Shown here in pieces: positions 32,311 to 42,882 of a stretch of DNA of 64,000 bases. Position 1 is the first letter of the stretch. Each line of letters opens with the position of its first letter. The position numbers and the translations under genes are program-made. The stretch spans positions 32,376-96,375 of the forward strand of contig NW_005178419.1 in assembly GCF_000341285.1 (NCBI RefSeq), read 5' to 3'. The notes under the pieces were generated by a model. The model ran no database searches. It had not been told where the DNA came from and was given only the letters and a program-made list of their open reading frames with translations. Source of the DNA: Galdieria sulphuraria (taxonomy: Eukaryota; Rhodophyta; Bangiophyceae; Galdieriales; Galdieriaceae).

Positions 32311-32557
32311 AATATTCGGTTGGTTCCGAGTTAAACGAATGGAACCCCTCAAAGTACTCAAGAAAAAGAGAGTTTCTCAAGGTAGCAGTTGATACAACTT
32401 GTAGGCAGTCCTTCAACACTCTATATTTTCTTTCGTGCCAACCAACCTATGCTTACCCTACAAGTCCACTTTGTAAAAACATGAAAGACATTGACAAGTC
32501 AAACTTCACAAATAAATAATCATCAGTTACACATTTCATTGGAGGGATTGATTGGTC

Positions 32558-32932
32558 ATGTTGGACTCGGTTGGAAAGGCTGCACAAAAACTTTTTGACA
32601 AGACTTTAGGGAAAAGGAAAGTATTGGAAAGCACCAAGTTTTTCATATATTTTGCGTTTCCTGTTGGAATGGTTTATTTCTTTGGGTCAGGTCGATATGG
32701 ATTGTTGGATAAATTTATTGAAAAGGTGAGAACTTTCGTTGTTCCAAGAATTTCAATTGAATTCTTCCCCATCACTTAGCATCCTTATATTGTGTATCCT
32801 CCTGAAGCGCCTAGAATTGATCACGACCAACTTCGTTTGGAACTGAGAGAATTGAGAAGACAAAAGGAACAACAATCCTTAAGGGACGAAAATGAAGCAA
32901 ACAAGCCCAACTTATCTAGCTCCTTAGGATAA
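32558..32932 (+). CDS. PET100: PET100-like cytochrome c oxidase assembly protein
   Basis: Two exons, 32558-32725 and 32780-32932, with a 54 bp intron and 106 residues. PET100 is a small inner-membrane mitochondrial protein needed for complex IV assembly. The single membrane segment FFIYFAFPVGMVYFFG near residues 25-42 matches the family (YxxFPVxMxxxF). It is followed by a short charged linker, then YPPEAPRIDHDQLRLELREL and a basic coiled coil, as in known PET100 proteins where the tail faces the intermembrane space. The ATG is 32558. It is divergent from the CXC gene (247 bp). Short length makes the call less than certain, but topology and motif agree. Confidence 0.75.
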
Positions 32933-33107
32933 CAACCGCTTCTTGTATCTTGCGAATAGAACTTATATAAATACTACTCGTGTAAAATGAATAACTCAAA
33001 GTTTCACGAGTCTTGATGCTTTTGACCAAAAATGTTTCCGGTTGGTTTACTCTTGTCTCATTCTGTTATGTTTCCGATATACAAAAAGGGAATAGAAAAT
33101 GCAACTC

Positions 33108-33548
33108 TTATTCTGGCAACTCTGTCCACTTCCATCTTCCTTCCAAAGGTGTTTGGGTTAAAGGATCGAAATTCCATCTAGCCTTAAAAACTTCTACTTT
33201 CTTGTGTTGAATTTGTCGCAAAAGTTGTAACAACTCTTCATGAAAAGACTCTTTTTCTCTTGATTGTAGCTGATCCTCCCCTTCATCTTCCCATAACGGA
33301 ACTTGATACAACAAAGACTCTCGATATTGTTCTCTTTCCGGAAACAAAAGCCTGCGTACTCTCCTCAGCCATAAATTGTGGTTCCTTTCTGAATAGTTTT
33401 TCTTTCTTTTGTTGATAACCTGACTGTTATTGGTAGCTTCAACTGGTTGCTTGTGGTCGTTTACTGATTCCTCGTTGATGCCTTTTACAGAACAATGAAA
33501 AACAGCTCTAGTATTGTCTTGTGAGTTTCTACAAGTGGTATGTGACAT
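33108..33548 (-). CDS. CIP/KIP/KRP-type cyclin-dependent kinase inhibitor
   Basis: Single exon, 146 residues from ATG 33548. The C-terminus carries the CDK-inhibitory domain: WNFDPL at 125-130 and PLEGRWKW at 134-141, equal to the KWNFDF...PLEGKYEW of p27Kip1 and the YNFD...PLEGRYEW of plant KRPs. As in plant KRPs the protein ends just after this block. RRLLF at 65-69 fits the cyclin-binding RxLF motif of animal CIP/KIP proteins. Between the two is an acidic then helical stretch of about 55 residues, longer than the roughly 30 of p27. A basic KRKK at 47-50 may be a nuclear signal. The N-terminus is disordered. An E2F-like palindrome lies 121 bp upstream. Confidence 0.82.
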   Translation of the reverse strand: MSHTTCRNSQDNTRAVFHCSVKGINEESVNDHKQPVEATNNSQVINKRKKNYSERNHNLWLRRVRRLLFPEREQYRESLLYQVPLWEDEGEDQLQSREKESFHEELLQLLRQIQHKKVEVFKARWNFDPLTQTPLEGRWKWTELPE

Positions 33549-33668
33549 TATGCTAGTTGGATTTGGCAAAATGGATAAGCGGCAATCCTCAAACTTCCAG
33601 AAGTCTTCGCGGCGCTATTTGTGGTGAGAAACTCAACCGTTGGTGGAAAATTCCAGATTCTCTATTTC

Positions 33669-33680
33669 TTTTGGCGCCAA
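33669..33680. promoter_or_regulatory. E2F-like palindrome TTTTGGCGCCAA
   Basis: Matches TTTSGCGC and contains the symmetric GGCGCC core. It lies upstream of the CDK-inhibitor start codon and within the 183 bp between that gene and the end of the WD40 gene. It is the longest E2F-type match in the window. Inference from motif and position. Confidence 0.5.
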
Positions 33681-33731
33681 TTTACGTGGCATTTTTTTCC
33701 TGAATTTATTTTGCATGCGTTGATAATTCTT

Positions 33732-35311
33732 TTACATGCGAAAATCTAATACACAAACCATATTACTTGACAAACAAGCTGCAATCTGGTCACCACTCGG
33801 ACTCCAACAAACTTCAAAGATACCTCCATCCGCTCGAAATGAACGTACAACTCTACCTTCTCGAATACTCCAGACATGTATATATTTATCCAAGGAACCA
33901 GATGCAATATATTCTCCATCAGGGGAAAAGGAAACCGAATAAACTGGCTCCGTATGCTTGGATAATGTCCACTGACAAATACCAGACTGAATATCCCACA
34001 ACTTGACAGTATGGTCAAACGATGCACTAGCTAGTAACAAGGCCTTGTTCGGATTCTCCGTACCCGGACCACTTGGACTCCAGCGAACAGCATAAACATC
34101 GCGAGAATGTTCACGAAAATCATATAGACAACTAGTAGATTGACCATTGACTTGTCGAGTCTCTAAACTCCAAACTTTCACGGTTCGATCATCTGAACAA
34201 GATGCCAACATGCTACCACTCGGGTCCCATCTCACAGTATTGATTTCATCTTCGTGACCGTGAAATACTCTTAACGGAGCATCTTCATCTACTCTACAAA
34301 TATATATTGTCTTATCTGTAGAACACGAAGCAAAACTAGTGTCATCACGCCAATCCACATCTAGAGTTGGACCCGTATGAAATGAAAACCGCTTCAAGAG
34401 ACGATCTAAACAATATATTCTTACAGTATATCAAAATGACAAGAAAAAGACGCTTACTTTGTGCAACATCGTATACTGCACAGGTCTTATCTACGCTACC
34501 ACTTAACAAAAAGTTTCCTCTACGGTTCCATTCTACTGCAAAAATAGGTCCTGTATGAGTTTCTACTGCGCTATGAAGTTGACCTTCATCGCTCCATAGT
34601 CTAATCTGTCCATCATAACAACCAGTAGCCAAAAGAGAGCCGTCTCCATTCCAATCCAAGGCAGTAACATCTTTATCTTGCAACGGAGGCGAACCATGTT
34701 TAAGTTCAATCGATTCAACTGCTCCTTCCATAGCTCCTTTGGAGTTTCCAGAAAGTTTCCATAAACGAACTGTAGCATCCGCAGAACCAGACGCAAGTAA
34801 CGGTTTTTTGGGATGCCAAGCGCAGGTAAACACTTCCTTCTGATGTCCCGTCAAAATGGTTACCTCCGCTTCAGTAAATTCTGTTTCGGGGCCTTTTGAA
34901 GGCTCCTCTCCAGTAGCAGCATTGTTTATACGTTTTCTATTTGCCAAAGCTTTGTGTGCTTCCAATAAGGAGACGTGTCCGTTGGTTACATATTCACTTC
35001 CCTATGAAAGTCATTCAAACAAGTATTATAACCAAAGGATTGCATACTGAGCTAATATTAAGTTTGCTCTCTATTTGAACGTAACTTATGCCGCGTTGGA
35101 GAAACGAAATGAGAGCACCAGGTGGTATGAGAGAACTATCTATGGTCGTCTTGTTGATGTGACTTTCATAACCAAAAGCAAAGGCGGTATGAATATATCC
35201 TTTCAACGTAAACTCAAGTGAAAAAAAAAGAATTATTGGAAGCCTACCAGACTCTTGAAGATAACGGAAGATGAGATAGTTTACCTCTTCCGTTGTAAGA
35301 ATGTTACTCAT
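33732..35311 (-). CDS. TBL1/HOS15-like LisH-WD40 corepressor
   Basis: Four exons: 35311-35248, 35199-35048, 35001-34458 and 34405-33732, with introns of 48, 46 and 52 bp and 477 residues. The N-terminal LisH motif is TTEEVNYLIFRYLQESG, followed by the family block TAFAFGYESHINKTTIDSSLIPPGALISFLQ, read here in two parts across intron 1. A short linker leads to eight WD40 blades (LTGHQKEVFTCAWHP, LASASFDHTVKLWDI, IASGSLDKYIHVWSI). TBL1/TBLR1 and plant HOS15 are subunits of histone-deacetylase corepressor complexes (NCoR/SMRT type) in the nucleus. Start ATG 35311 precedes LTTEEVN directly, as expected. Intron 1 preserves the frame if retained (48 bp). Confidence 0.93.
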
Positions 35312-35393
35312 CAGAACGAGGCACCCCCAATGAGAAAAATTACTGCAATTATTATTCGAGTAATTGAGTTGAAAAGAGAATAACGAGGAAGCC

Positions 35394-35416
35394 TATATAT
35401 ATATATATATATATAT
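35394..35416. repeat. (TA)n tract running into the Snu114 start codon
   Basis: About 11 TA units directly upstream of and partly forming the ATG at 35415. The repeat sits in the leader of the plus-strand gene and about 80 bp upstream of the divergent TBL1-like start. Confidence 0.9.
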
Positions 35417-38400
35417 GGACCAAGAGTGGTATGATGAGTTTGGGAATTATATAGGACCAGAAGTGGAAGAGTCAAGTGCGGAATCAGAAGATGAAAACGA
35501 CCGTGACTTTGCTCCAGCGTCACCACAGTTGGAACAAGCTCCTGAAGAGAACGGAGAAGTGGAGACAACGCAAACTTTTGAGTCGCAAATTGTTCTGGCA
35601 GAAGACAAGAAATACTATCCTACTCCAATGGAAGTTTACGGTGAAGAAGTTGAAACTATTGTACAAGAAGAAGATACTCAACCCCTTTCCCAGTCTATAA
35701 TCGAGCCGGTGAAAATGAAGCTGTTTGAAAGAGTGGAAAGAGAAATTCCCAAAACAACCTATAGCAAAGAATATCTTGCGAATGTAGCGGGAAACGCTTC
35801 CCTAGTTCGTAACGTTGCAGTTGTTGGGCATCTTCATCACGGCAAGACAAGTTTATTGGATACTTTGATCAGACAGACACATGAAATCCAATGGAAAGAT
35901 AAACAAGGAAGACCCTTGAAATATACAGACACTCGAAAAGATGAAGTAGAGAGGGCTATTAGTTTGAAGGCGACTCCAATGACTATCTTACTTCCGACTA
36001 TGACTGGAAAGAATTATGCCGTTCACTTTATGGACGTTCCGGGACACGTGAATTTCTTTGATGAAGTAGTGACTTCTTTAAGAATAGCTGACGGTATTCT
36101 TTTAGTAGTCGATGTTGTAGAAGGTCTCATGTCGGGAACTGAATTGGTTTTAAAACATGCACTAATGGAAGGTCTAGCCATAACTTTGGTTTTGAACAAA
36201 ATGGATAGACTCATTTTAGAACTTCGGTTGCCCCCATCAGACGCATATTTTAAGATTTTACATACGTTGGACGATATTAACTCCACAATTCGTAAATATG
36301 TCGAACAATTCCGTTTGGAGAATTTTCCGATTCTTTCACCAGAACGTGGAAATGTTGCATTTGCTTCGGCTCTTCAAGGATGGTCTTTTACTCTTGCACA
36401 ATTTGCCAACCATTACTTGATGGAATATCCGGAATGTCCTTTACCTTTAGAAGCATTAGTTTCTAGACTGTGGGGAGATATATATTATGAGAAAGAAAAC
36501 CGTAAATTTGTTAATCAACCATCTTCATCACAAGACGAAGAAGTTTTTCGTACATTTGTATCCTTCATATTGGAGCCTTTGTATAAATTGACATCTGCAG
36601 TCGTGTCTTGTAAAGTAGAGGATTTGAAGAAAATCATGCAATCCTTAGGACTCCATTTTAAGAATAAGGAGTATATGTCAGACGTTAAGCCTCTTTTACA
36701 GCATTGCCTTTCATCATTTATGGGTCCTTCAACAGGTTTAGTATCCATGCTCGTTGATTGCATTCCCTCTCCTTTGTACAGTTCGAAACATAAAGTACAA
36801 TCCTTTTACACAGGTCCTATGGATTCAGAGGTTGTAGAATATATGATGAACTGTGATAGTCAAGGGCCACTCGTGGTATTGGTGACTAAGTTGATACCTA
36901 ATCCCAGCTTTGAAAGATTTTATGCATTGGGAAGAATCATGAGTGGACGTATTCAACCTGGACAAAAAGTTCGAATACTTGGAGACAACTATGATCCAGA
37001 ATTTGACGATGAAGACCAAGCTGAAGATAGAGTTTCGCATATATACATTCCAGGTGGCAGATATAAATTGGAAGTGACGGCAGCTTATGCAGGTTCCTGG
37101 ATACTTATAGAAGGCATAGATGACTCGATATTTAAAAGTGCAACTGTTATAACTTCGGAATATGAATCTTGGAAGGATATGCATATATTTCAGCCAGCAA
37201 CATCCATTTTAGGAACTGGAGTCAGTTGTCCAGTTGTAAGAGTTGCCATTGAACCATTGAGACCTTCAGAGTTACCAAAAATGGTTGATGGCTTAAGAAA
37301 ATGCAATAAGAGCTATCCAGCATTGCAAACCAAAGTTGAAGAAAGTGGAGAACATGTCATCTTAGGAACAGGAGAATTATATCTCGACTGTGTTTTATAT
37401 GACTTGAGAACCACTTTTGCTGAAATAGAAGTGAAAGTATCCGACCCTTCGGTTCCTTTTTGTGAGACGGTTTCTGATACTTCATCTATAAAGTAATTGA
37501 TATTGCAATACTTGTTTGTATCAACTAACATTCTCTCTATTTTTTAGATGTTTTGCGGAAACTTCCAACAAGAAAAACAAGATTACAATGATTGCTGAGC
37601 CATTAGAAAGTGGATTGGCGGAAGAGATTGAAAGTGGTTCATTCTCCTTGGACAACAATAGAGAAAGATTTGAGAAGATGGTTCGTGAGCAGTATGACTG
37701 GGATATTCTGGCAGCTCGTGGTTTATGGACATTTGGACCGAGCTCCTTAAATGGTCCCAATGCCTTGTTAGATGATACGTTACCTGGTGGAGATACGGTA
37801 AGTTATTCTTTGAATCCCAATCAATCATTTGATGGCAAGCAGGATAAAAGTTTATTGTATCAAGTACGTGATTCCATCATACAAGGCTTTCAATGGGCAG
37901 TTCGAGAAGGTCCTTTATGCGATGAGCCAGTTCGTGGAGTGAAATTTCGTTTGTTACACGCACTCATAGCCAATGATCTAGTTGCTCGTAATCCAGCACA
38001 ATTGATACCAGCAACTAGAAGAGTTTGTTATTCTTCGATGTTAACTGCAAGTCCTCGACTTATGGAACCTATTTATTCAGTGGAAATTATTTGTCCAGCA
38101 GATTGTGTTGCAGCAGTGTATACATTATTAGCTCGACGTCGAGGTCATGTAACAGAAGATGCTCCAAAACCTGCAAGTCCTTTATTTACTTTGAAGGCTT
38201 TTATTCCAGTTTTGGATTCTTTTGGATTTGAAGTTGACCTTCGTACTTTTACGCAAGGCCAAGCATTTTGTCTTTCTATGTTTGATCATTGGGAGATGAT
38301 GCCAGGTGACCCACTCGATCAGAATATCATTCTCAAGCCTTTGGAACCTTCTCCAGCATCGGCACTAGCCAGAGAATGCCTTGTGAAAACAAGAAGACGT

Positions 38401-38493
38401 AAAGGGCTCAGTGAGGATGTATCTATAGTCAAGTATTTTGATGATCCATGGTTACTAGAACTTGTTAGAACCCAATTAGAGAATACGGATTGA
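35415..38493 (+). CDS. SNU114: U5 snRNP GTPase Snu114/EFTUD2
   Basis: Two exons, 35415-37492 and 37548-38493, with a 55 bp intron and 1007 residues. Spliceosomal EF-2-like GTPase that controls U4/U6 unwinding and spliceosome disassembly with Brr2 and Prp8. It opens with the family-specific acidic N-terminus ([10 protein letters not shown]), then the GTPase domain: G1 [10 protein letters not shown]3 DVPGH, G4 NKMD. Domain II follows, and domain IV/V reads [19 protein letters not shown]. The junction of the two exons falls at [14 protein letters not shown], exactly in the conserved block, so the intron is well placed. The length is normal. Its presence fits the intron-rich genes around it. Confidence 0.97.
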
Positions 38494-38557
38494 AGAATCG
38501 TCCTACCATCATCATAAATCTTGAGAAAATACATTTTTCTTCTTCTGTAGATTGCTT

Positions 38558-39206
38558 TCATTCAGATGGCAGATTATCTTCACCAAGTATAGGTTTGGAA
38601 CCTTGTAACACATAACTTTGGTTCCATTGTTCATCCTGACTAGCCCATAAACGTTCCTTTTCCAGTCTACGTAAAGTGGAAGAAATGTTGCCTCTAGGAA
38701 GAAATACTTTTTCCTGTGAGTCTTTCTCTTCAGAAGATATCGAATCGGTAGAAGAAGAACCCGATGGGTGACTTTGTACTGGTTCCGCAGAACGAACTTT
38801 CCGCAACTTCTTCTTCCTCCATCTCCTTCTTTGACTCTTGCTAGGTTTCTTTGTAGATTGTGGTGTTGTTTCTTCATCTTGTAACTTCTTTTTCCGGTTT
38901 TCAAGCTGTAAAAGATATCCAAAGTGATTTGTTCAATGTGGACTATTCCTACTCACCTCGGCAAGAAGACTCTCATCATTCCCAACAGCGTATCGAATCC
39001 CATCATTCGTACTTTCCACCGTCTGCTGTCTCTGTGCTGATGCTTGTTCTACCACTACTTCTTCTTCATTGATCAACAAATCCAGGTCCTTATGTACAAC
39101 CCAACGTCCATTTCACAGTGACGGAAAGCAAAGCACTTACCTCAAACTCTGGCAAAACACCACCTTTTAATAACAACAAAGGGCGACTTTTCAGTTTATA
39201 TTTTCT
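38558..39206 (-). CDS. Unknown basic protein, 5' part at an assembly gap
   Basis: Minus-strand exons 39206-39141, 39088-38957 and 38905-38558, with introns of 52 and 51 bp. Together they give 181 codons plus a stop, and the frame is open up to the gap. The encoded part begins RKYKLKSRPLLLLKGG, then an acidic segment (DLDLLINEEEVVVEQ), a Lys/Arg-rich stretch (KSQRRRWRKKKLRKVRS) likely to direct nuclear or nucleolar location, and ends LGEDNLPSE. I do not recognise the family. It is either the 3' part of the prefoldin-like gene across the gap or a separate gene whose start is missing. If the 20 unknown bases are the true gap length, the frames on the two sides match. Confidence 0.6.
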
Positions 39207-39226
39207 NNNNNNNNNNNNNNNNNNNN
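39207..39226. other. Assembly gap (20 N)
   Basis: Twenty undetermined bases. The flanks are both coding on the minus strand. The real size may differ from 20. Confidence 1.
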
Positions 39227-39603
39227 CACGTTGTTTTTCACTTCTACGTAGTCCTATTCGCTCTTCAATACACTATCTGTCTAACCATCTCTTTTTCCGC
39301 CTACCTGTGTTACCATAACAGGACCTACCAACTTGTAAATAGTTGCTGACTCATCCAACAAATCCACTTCCTATTATACGTGCACATGATCATAAACTGG
39401 ACAACTTCTCTCTTCTTACTCACCGCTTTGACAAGTTCGTTTTCTCTCAACTGTGCTGTTAGTATTTGTTTGTTATTAAAAAGTTTTCCTATATCTGATA
39501 AAACTTTACACCATGGTCTCGGTTTTTAACAACGAGTTTGAATACCTTTGTGTACCTTTTGCAATTCTTGATAAGCTGTTTGTACGGAACTAGATGATGA
39601 CAT
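39227..39603 (-). CDS. PFDN6: Prefoldin subunit 6 (beta-type), 3' end lost in the gap
   Basis: Minus-strand exons 39603-39546, 39494-39424 and 39370-39305, with introns of 51 and 53 bp. After a further very short intron (39273-39304, 32 bp) a fourth exon seems to run into the gap. The product begins MSSSSSVQTAYQELQKVHK and goes through ILTAQLRENELVKAEVDLLDES to IYKLVGPVMVTQ, the beta-prefoldin coiled coil and hairpin. Prefoldin hands unfolded actin and tubulin to the CCT chaperonin. After VTQ the expected second helix would be about 45 residues; only CIEERIGLRRSEKQR is seen before the unknown bases. The 32 bp intron is unusually short, so the end of this gene is uncertain. Confidence 0.78.
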
Positions 39604-39651
39604 TTTCTATTTTCCCACAACACAAATAAGAAGATTGTTTGGAGGAGGGGG

Positions 39652-41004
39652 ATGTGGATAGGATCTCCTTGCTGGTTTTGTGGTGCTAGTGACAAAGGAG
39701 CTCATAAAAAGTTGCATGGATCTACTGCAAAAATTCCTTGGAAAGTTGATTGTAATAGAAACTTGAAGAGAAGAGGTAGGTTACGTATGTATGGGATTCA
39801 AGTTTTATCTTACTCGTTTCTATAGGAAAATATCGCTCATGGGTGTACATGACGCTTGACCAAAGAGGTAAGGCGACAGTTTATTTCCTTTGTTATATTC
39901 TAACCAAAACGAATAGAAACAAAGACGAAACAAAAGGAAGATTTTAGCAAAGGTTCGTTATCCCTACCTCAGAGACCGAGAAGAAATAGAAAATCCGATG
40001 CCATTCGTTCCTTAACCAGAGAAACCATACTCTTGCCTCAACACCTGGTCTATCCCATCTTTATTCACGCTGACTCATATGTGAAACCCATTCCTTCCAT
40101 GCCAGACTGCCAAGTGCATAGTATATCTTCCATGCTTGAACAAGTTGATATGGCGTATCGTTGGGGAGTACAGAACGTGATTCTTTTTCCAAAAATAGAT
40201 GTGAAACTCAAGTCTAATACAGCAAGTGAATGTTATAACCCGAATGGATTGGTACCTCAAGCAATCAGTGAGATCAAGAGCAAGTTTCCCAAAGTAATGG
40301 TTTGGACAGACATTGCCTTGGATCCTTATTCAAGTATGGGTCATGATGGTATGGTAGGAGATATTGTTCAAGGAAAACAGAAACAATCCGTCATATTGAA
40401 TGACGAAACGGTACAACAATTGTGTAGACAAGCACTATGTCATGCAGCAGCAGGAGCGGATGTCGTAGCACCTTCTGATATGATGGATGGAAGAATCGGA
40501 GCTATTCGTATGGCATTGGATGAAAAGGGATATACTTACGTCAGCATTTGTTCTTATACTGCAAAGTATGCTTCTTCATTTTACGGTCCTTTTCGAGATG
40601 CTTTGGATTCTGCTCCAGTAGATATTCCAGGAGTACCTAAAGATAAGAAGACTTATCAAATGGATCCAGGAAATGCTTTGGAAGCTCTGAGGGAAATGGA
40701 ATTGGATGAACATGAAGGTGCAGACATGCTCATGGTCAAACCAGGATTGCCTTATTTGGATATCATTCGATTGATTCGAGAAAATACTACGCTGCCAGTT
40801 GTGGTTTATCAAGTATCTGGAGAGTATGCAATGATTAAAGCTGCAACACAACAAGGTTGGTTGGATGAAAAACAATGTGTCATGGAAAGTTTGTTATGCT
40901 TTCGACGTGCAGGTGCCAACGCAATTCTTACTTACTTTGCGAAAGATGCTGCACAATGGTTGGTTGAACAAGATGATATTGCTCGCAAAAGTTTTTTGCA
41001 ATAA
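39652..41004 (+). CDS. hemB: Porphobilinogen synthase (delta-aminolevulinate dehydratase), plastid
   Basis: Condenses two 5-aminolevulinates to porphobilinogen for haem, chlorophyll and bilins. The conserved body starts RPRRNRKSDAIRSLTRE near 39970 and runs to 41004. Schiff-base lysines are Lys264 (YTAKYASSFYGPFRD) and Lys322 (MLMVKPGLPY). The metal loop DIALDPYSSMGHDG has Asp instead of the zinc-binding cysteines, the plant/algal Mg-type. No in-frame ATG directly precedes the body. My model adds exons 39652-39775 and 39826-39867 (introns of 50 and 73 bp), giving a 409-residue precursor with a basic Trp/Lys-rich transit-like start. The second intron's acceptor is uncertain: a stronger-looking TTTTAG at 39947 gives a different frame that soon stops. 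The ATG is only 48 bp from the opposite prefoldin start. Confidence 0.85.
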
Positions 41005-41043
41005 GAAGGATTCAAAGGTAGTTTTACAACGTGTCAGGGACAT

Positions 41044-42535
41044 CTAAACATTCCTTCTCTTTCCTTCCATTTCTAGCCTTACTAGAATTCTTTTCAATTG
41101 CTCCACTACGATATCAGCTACAACATAAGGATTATACTTGGTCAAAATCTGCTCGCGAGCGTATTTTGCTTTTTTCAAGCTTTCAATTGGATGATCCATC
41201 ACGTATCTGAAAAGCTTTCGCAAATGACTTGCACTCGGTCTAGCCCAACGCTGACCACCAAACATTTGTTGGTCTGCTGCTTCTAACTCTCCAGATAAAC
41301 AATCTTCGAGACGTTCCACTGAAATCGGATATCCAGTATCGTCTCGTAAGAATTCGGTAGTTCCACTCCAATTGGTTGCAATAACTGGTACATTCATAAG
41401 CATTGCTTCCATCAAAGGTCGACCCCAGCCTTCGCCTCTCGAGGGTAACACAAAAGCATTTGCTCTACGATATAAACTTGGCATTAAATCTGTCGGTAAA
41501 CTTGGTTCTAATACTAAAAACTTTGCTCGATTGTATAAAGGAATTCCCAAGCTATCCACATATCGAGATATCTTTTGCGTAAATACAGAAGAGTTGCTAT
41601 TTCCTTTTCTGGTGAGTATTACCAAACATACAGGGTCCGAAGCGTCAAACTCTCTAAAATATGCATCCAACAAAATATCGATTCCTTTCCTTGGTTCCCA
41701 CTTGAAAACAGAAAGAAAAACAAAATCCTTATCCGTCACCGGAGCAGGCAGCTTCAAAGGCAAAACAGTAGGTAAGTCATACGCATATTGCGTTATTGCT
41801 TGAGGCACAATATGCAAGCGACTAGGATCCACACCGGAACGTGAAAAGGTCTCGAAATTAAATTGAGAAGGTATCCATATTTCATCCACATAGTTCAAGT
41901 GCGTTTGCCACATCTTTGGAATACCGTCGGTTTCAAACATAGTCCTACCGACACGATATAAACCATTCTTATACAGGTGAGGTTGCCAAGCGTGGGCAAC
42001 ACTGTGAAACACTATGACGTCATACATTTTGGAGTTTTTCTTTCGGGAGTTTGATTTACTTTCCTCGTCCTCCATCCAATGGCGCACTATCAGTTTTTTG
42101 GCTTCTGCGTTCAAATTGCGCACGTAGTCTTCGTGAATTTCGCCATCAAACTGATAAATATCAATATCTGTTACCCGTTCTTGCAAACCTTCCAGAAAAG
42201 CAAATGCTTCCGTACTAAAACCTGTCGCGCTCTATAGGTTTGCGATGAGAAAAGAAGTTGTCAAGGGGGAAACAAGAACGTACCTTGAACTGACTCAACC
42301 ATAAAAGTGACATATTCAGTTTCTCTCGAGAACTTGCACTGTAGTCTGAACTGGAAGCTTGTCTTCTCCCCTGTGATAGTAATCTTTGTCGTTCCCTTTC
42401 AAAACTATACACTTCTCTCGGTTCCCATGACCAAAATATAACCAAAGTGAACATTAAGCTACAGCAGATCAAAACGGCTTTTATATTTCCACAACTGCGC
42501 TTGAGTCGATGGAAAAACTTCACTGGAGTTTCCAT
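41044..42535 (-). CDS. Membrane-anchored GT4-family glycosyltransferase
   Basis: Two exons, 42535-42284 and 42231-41044, with a 52 bp intron and 479 residues. A type II anchor near residues 20-37 (VLICCSLMFTLVIFWSW) follows a short basic cytosolic tail, as in Golgi transferases. The catalytic domain is GT-B: an N-terminal half with DVIVFHSVAHAWQPHL and DEIWIPSQFNFETF, then FVFLSVFKWEPRKGIDILL and the donor site SRGEGWGRPLMEAMLMNVPVI with the EX7E pattern of GT4. The donor and acceptor sugars are unknown. The stop lies 40 bp from the convergent HemB stop. Confidence 0.87.
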
Positions 42536-42882
42536 CTGTGGTATTTGTTCACAAAAGTTTTTGAAAGCTTACTAAAGTTTCCCAATACAGGTCATCACAA
42601 TTTCAAGGAGAAAAAAGTAAGTTGGCGCCATTTTCGGTTGATTTGCTGTAATGAATCGATTTCAACCGAATGATGTTTTCAAATGCGATGAAATTGGTAT
42701 AGTTTATGTTTATTTCTGGAAAACTTGCAAATAGGTAAAATAATATGATGACATATAGTCATGAGGAATGGATGAACAGGAAATGATGCCATCCGTTTGT
42801 GAAGAAATTGAATTTCTGCTTGAAGGATACACGACTGGTAACTTTCGACGCATACACACGAGCATATTGAGTTTCGGTTTCC
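42536..42882. other. Divergent promoter region with a GGCGCC motif
   Basis: 347 bp between the glycosyltransferase and nicotinate phosphoribosyltransferase start codons. It holds TTGGCGCCATTTTCGG at 42622-42637, an E2F-like element. Nothing else was recognised. Confidence 0.45.

Noticed and set aside
39652-39867. Separate bL28-like ribosomal protein gene in the HemB leader
   Set aside because: The Cys, Lys and Arg pattern (NRNLKRRGKYRSW) hinted at bL28, but key residues do not align and the exons join in phase to HemB, which otherwise lacks a start.
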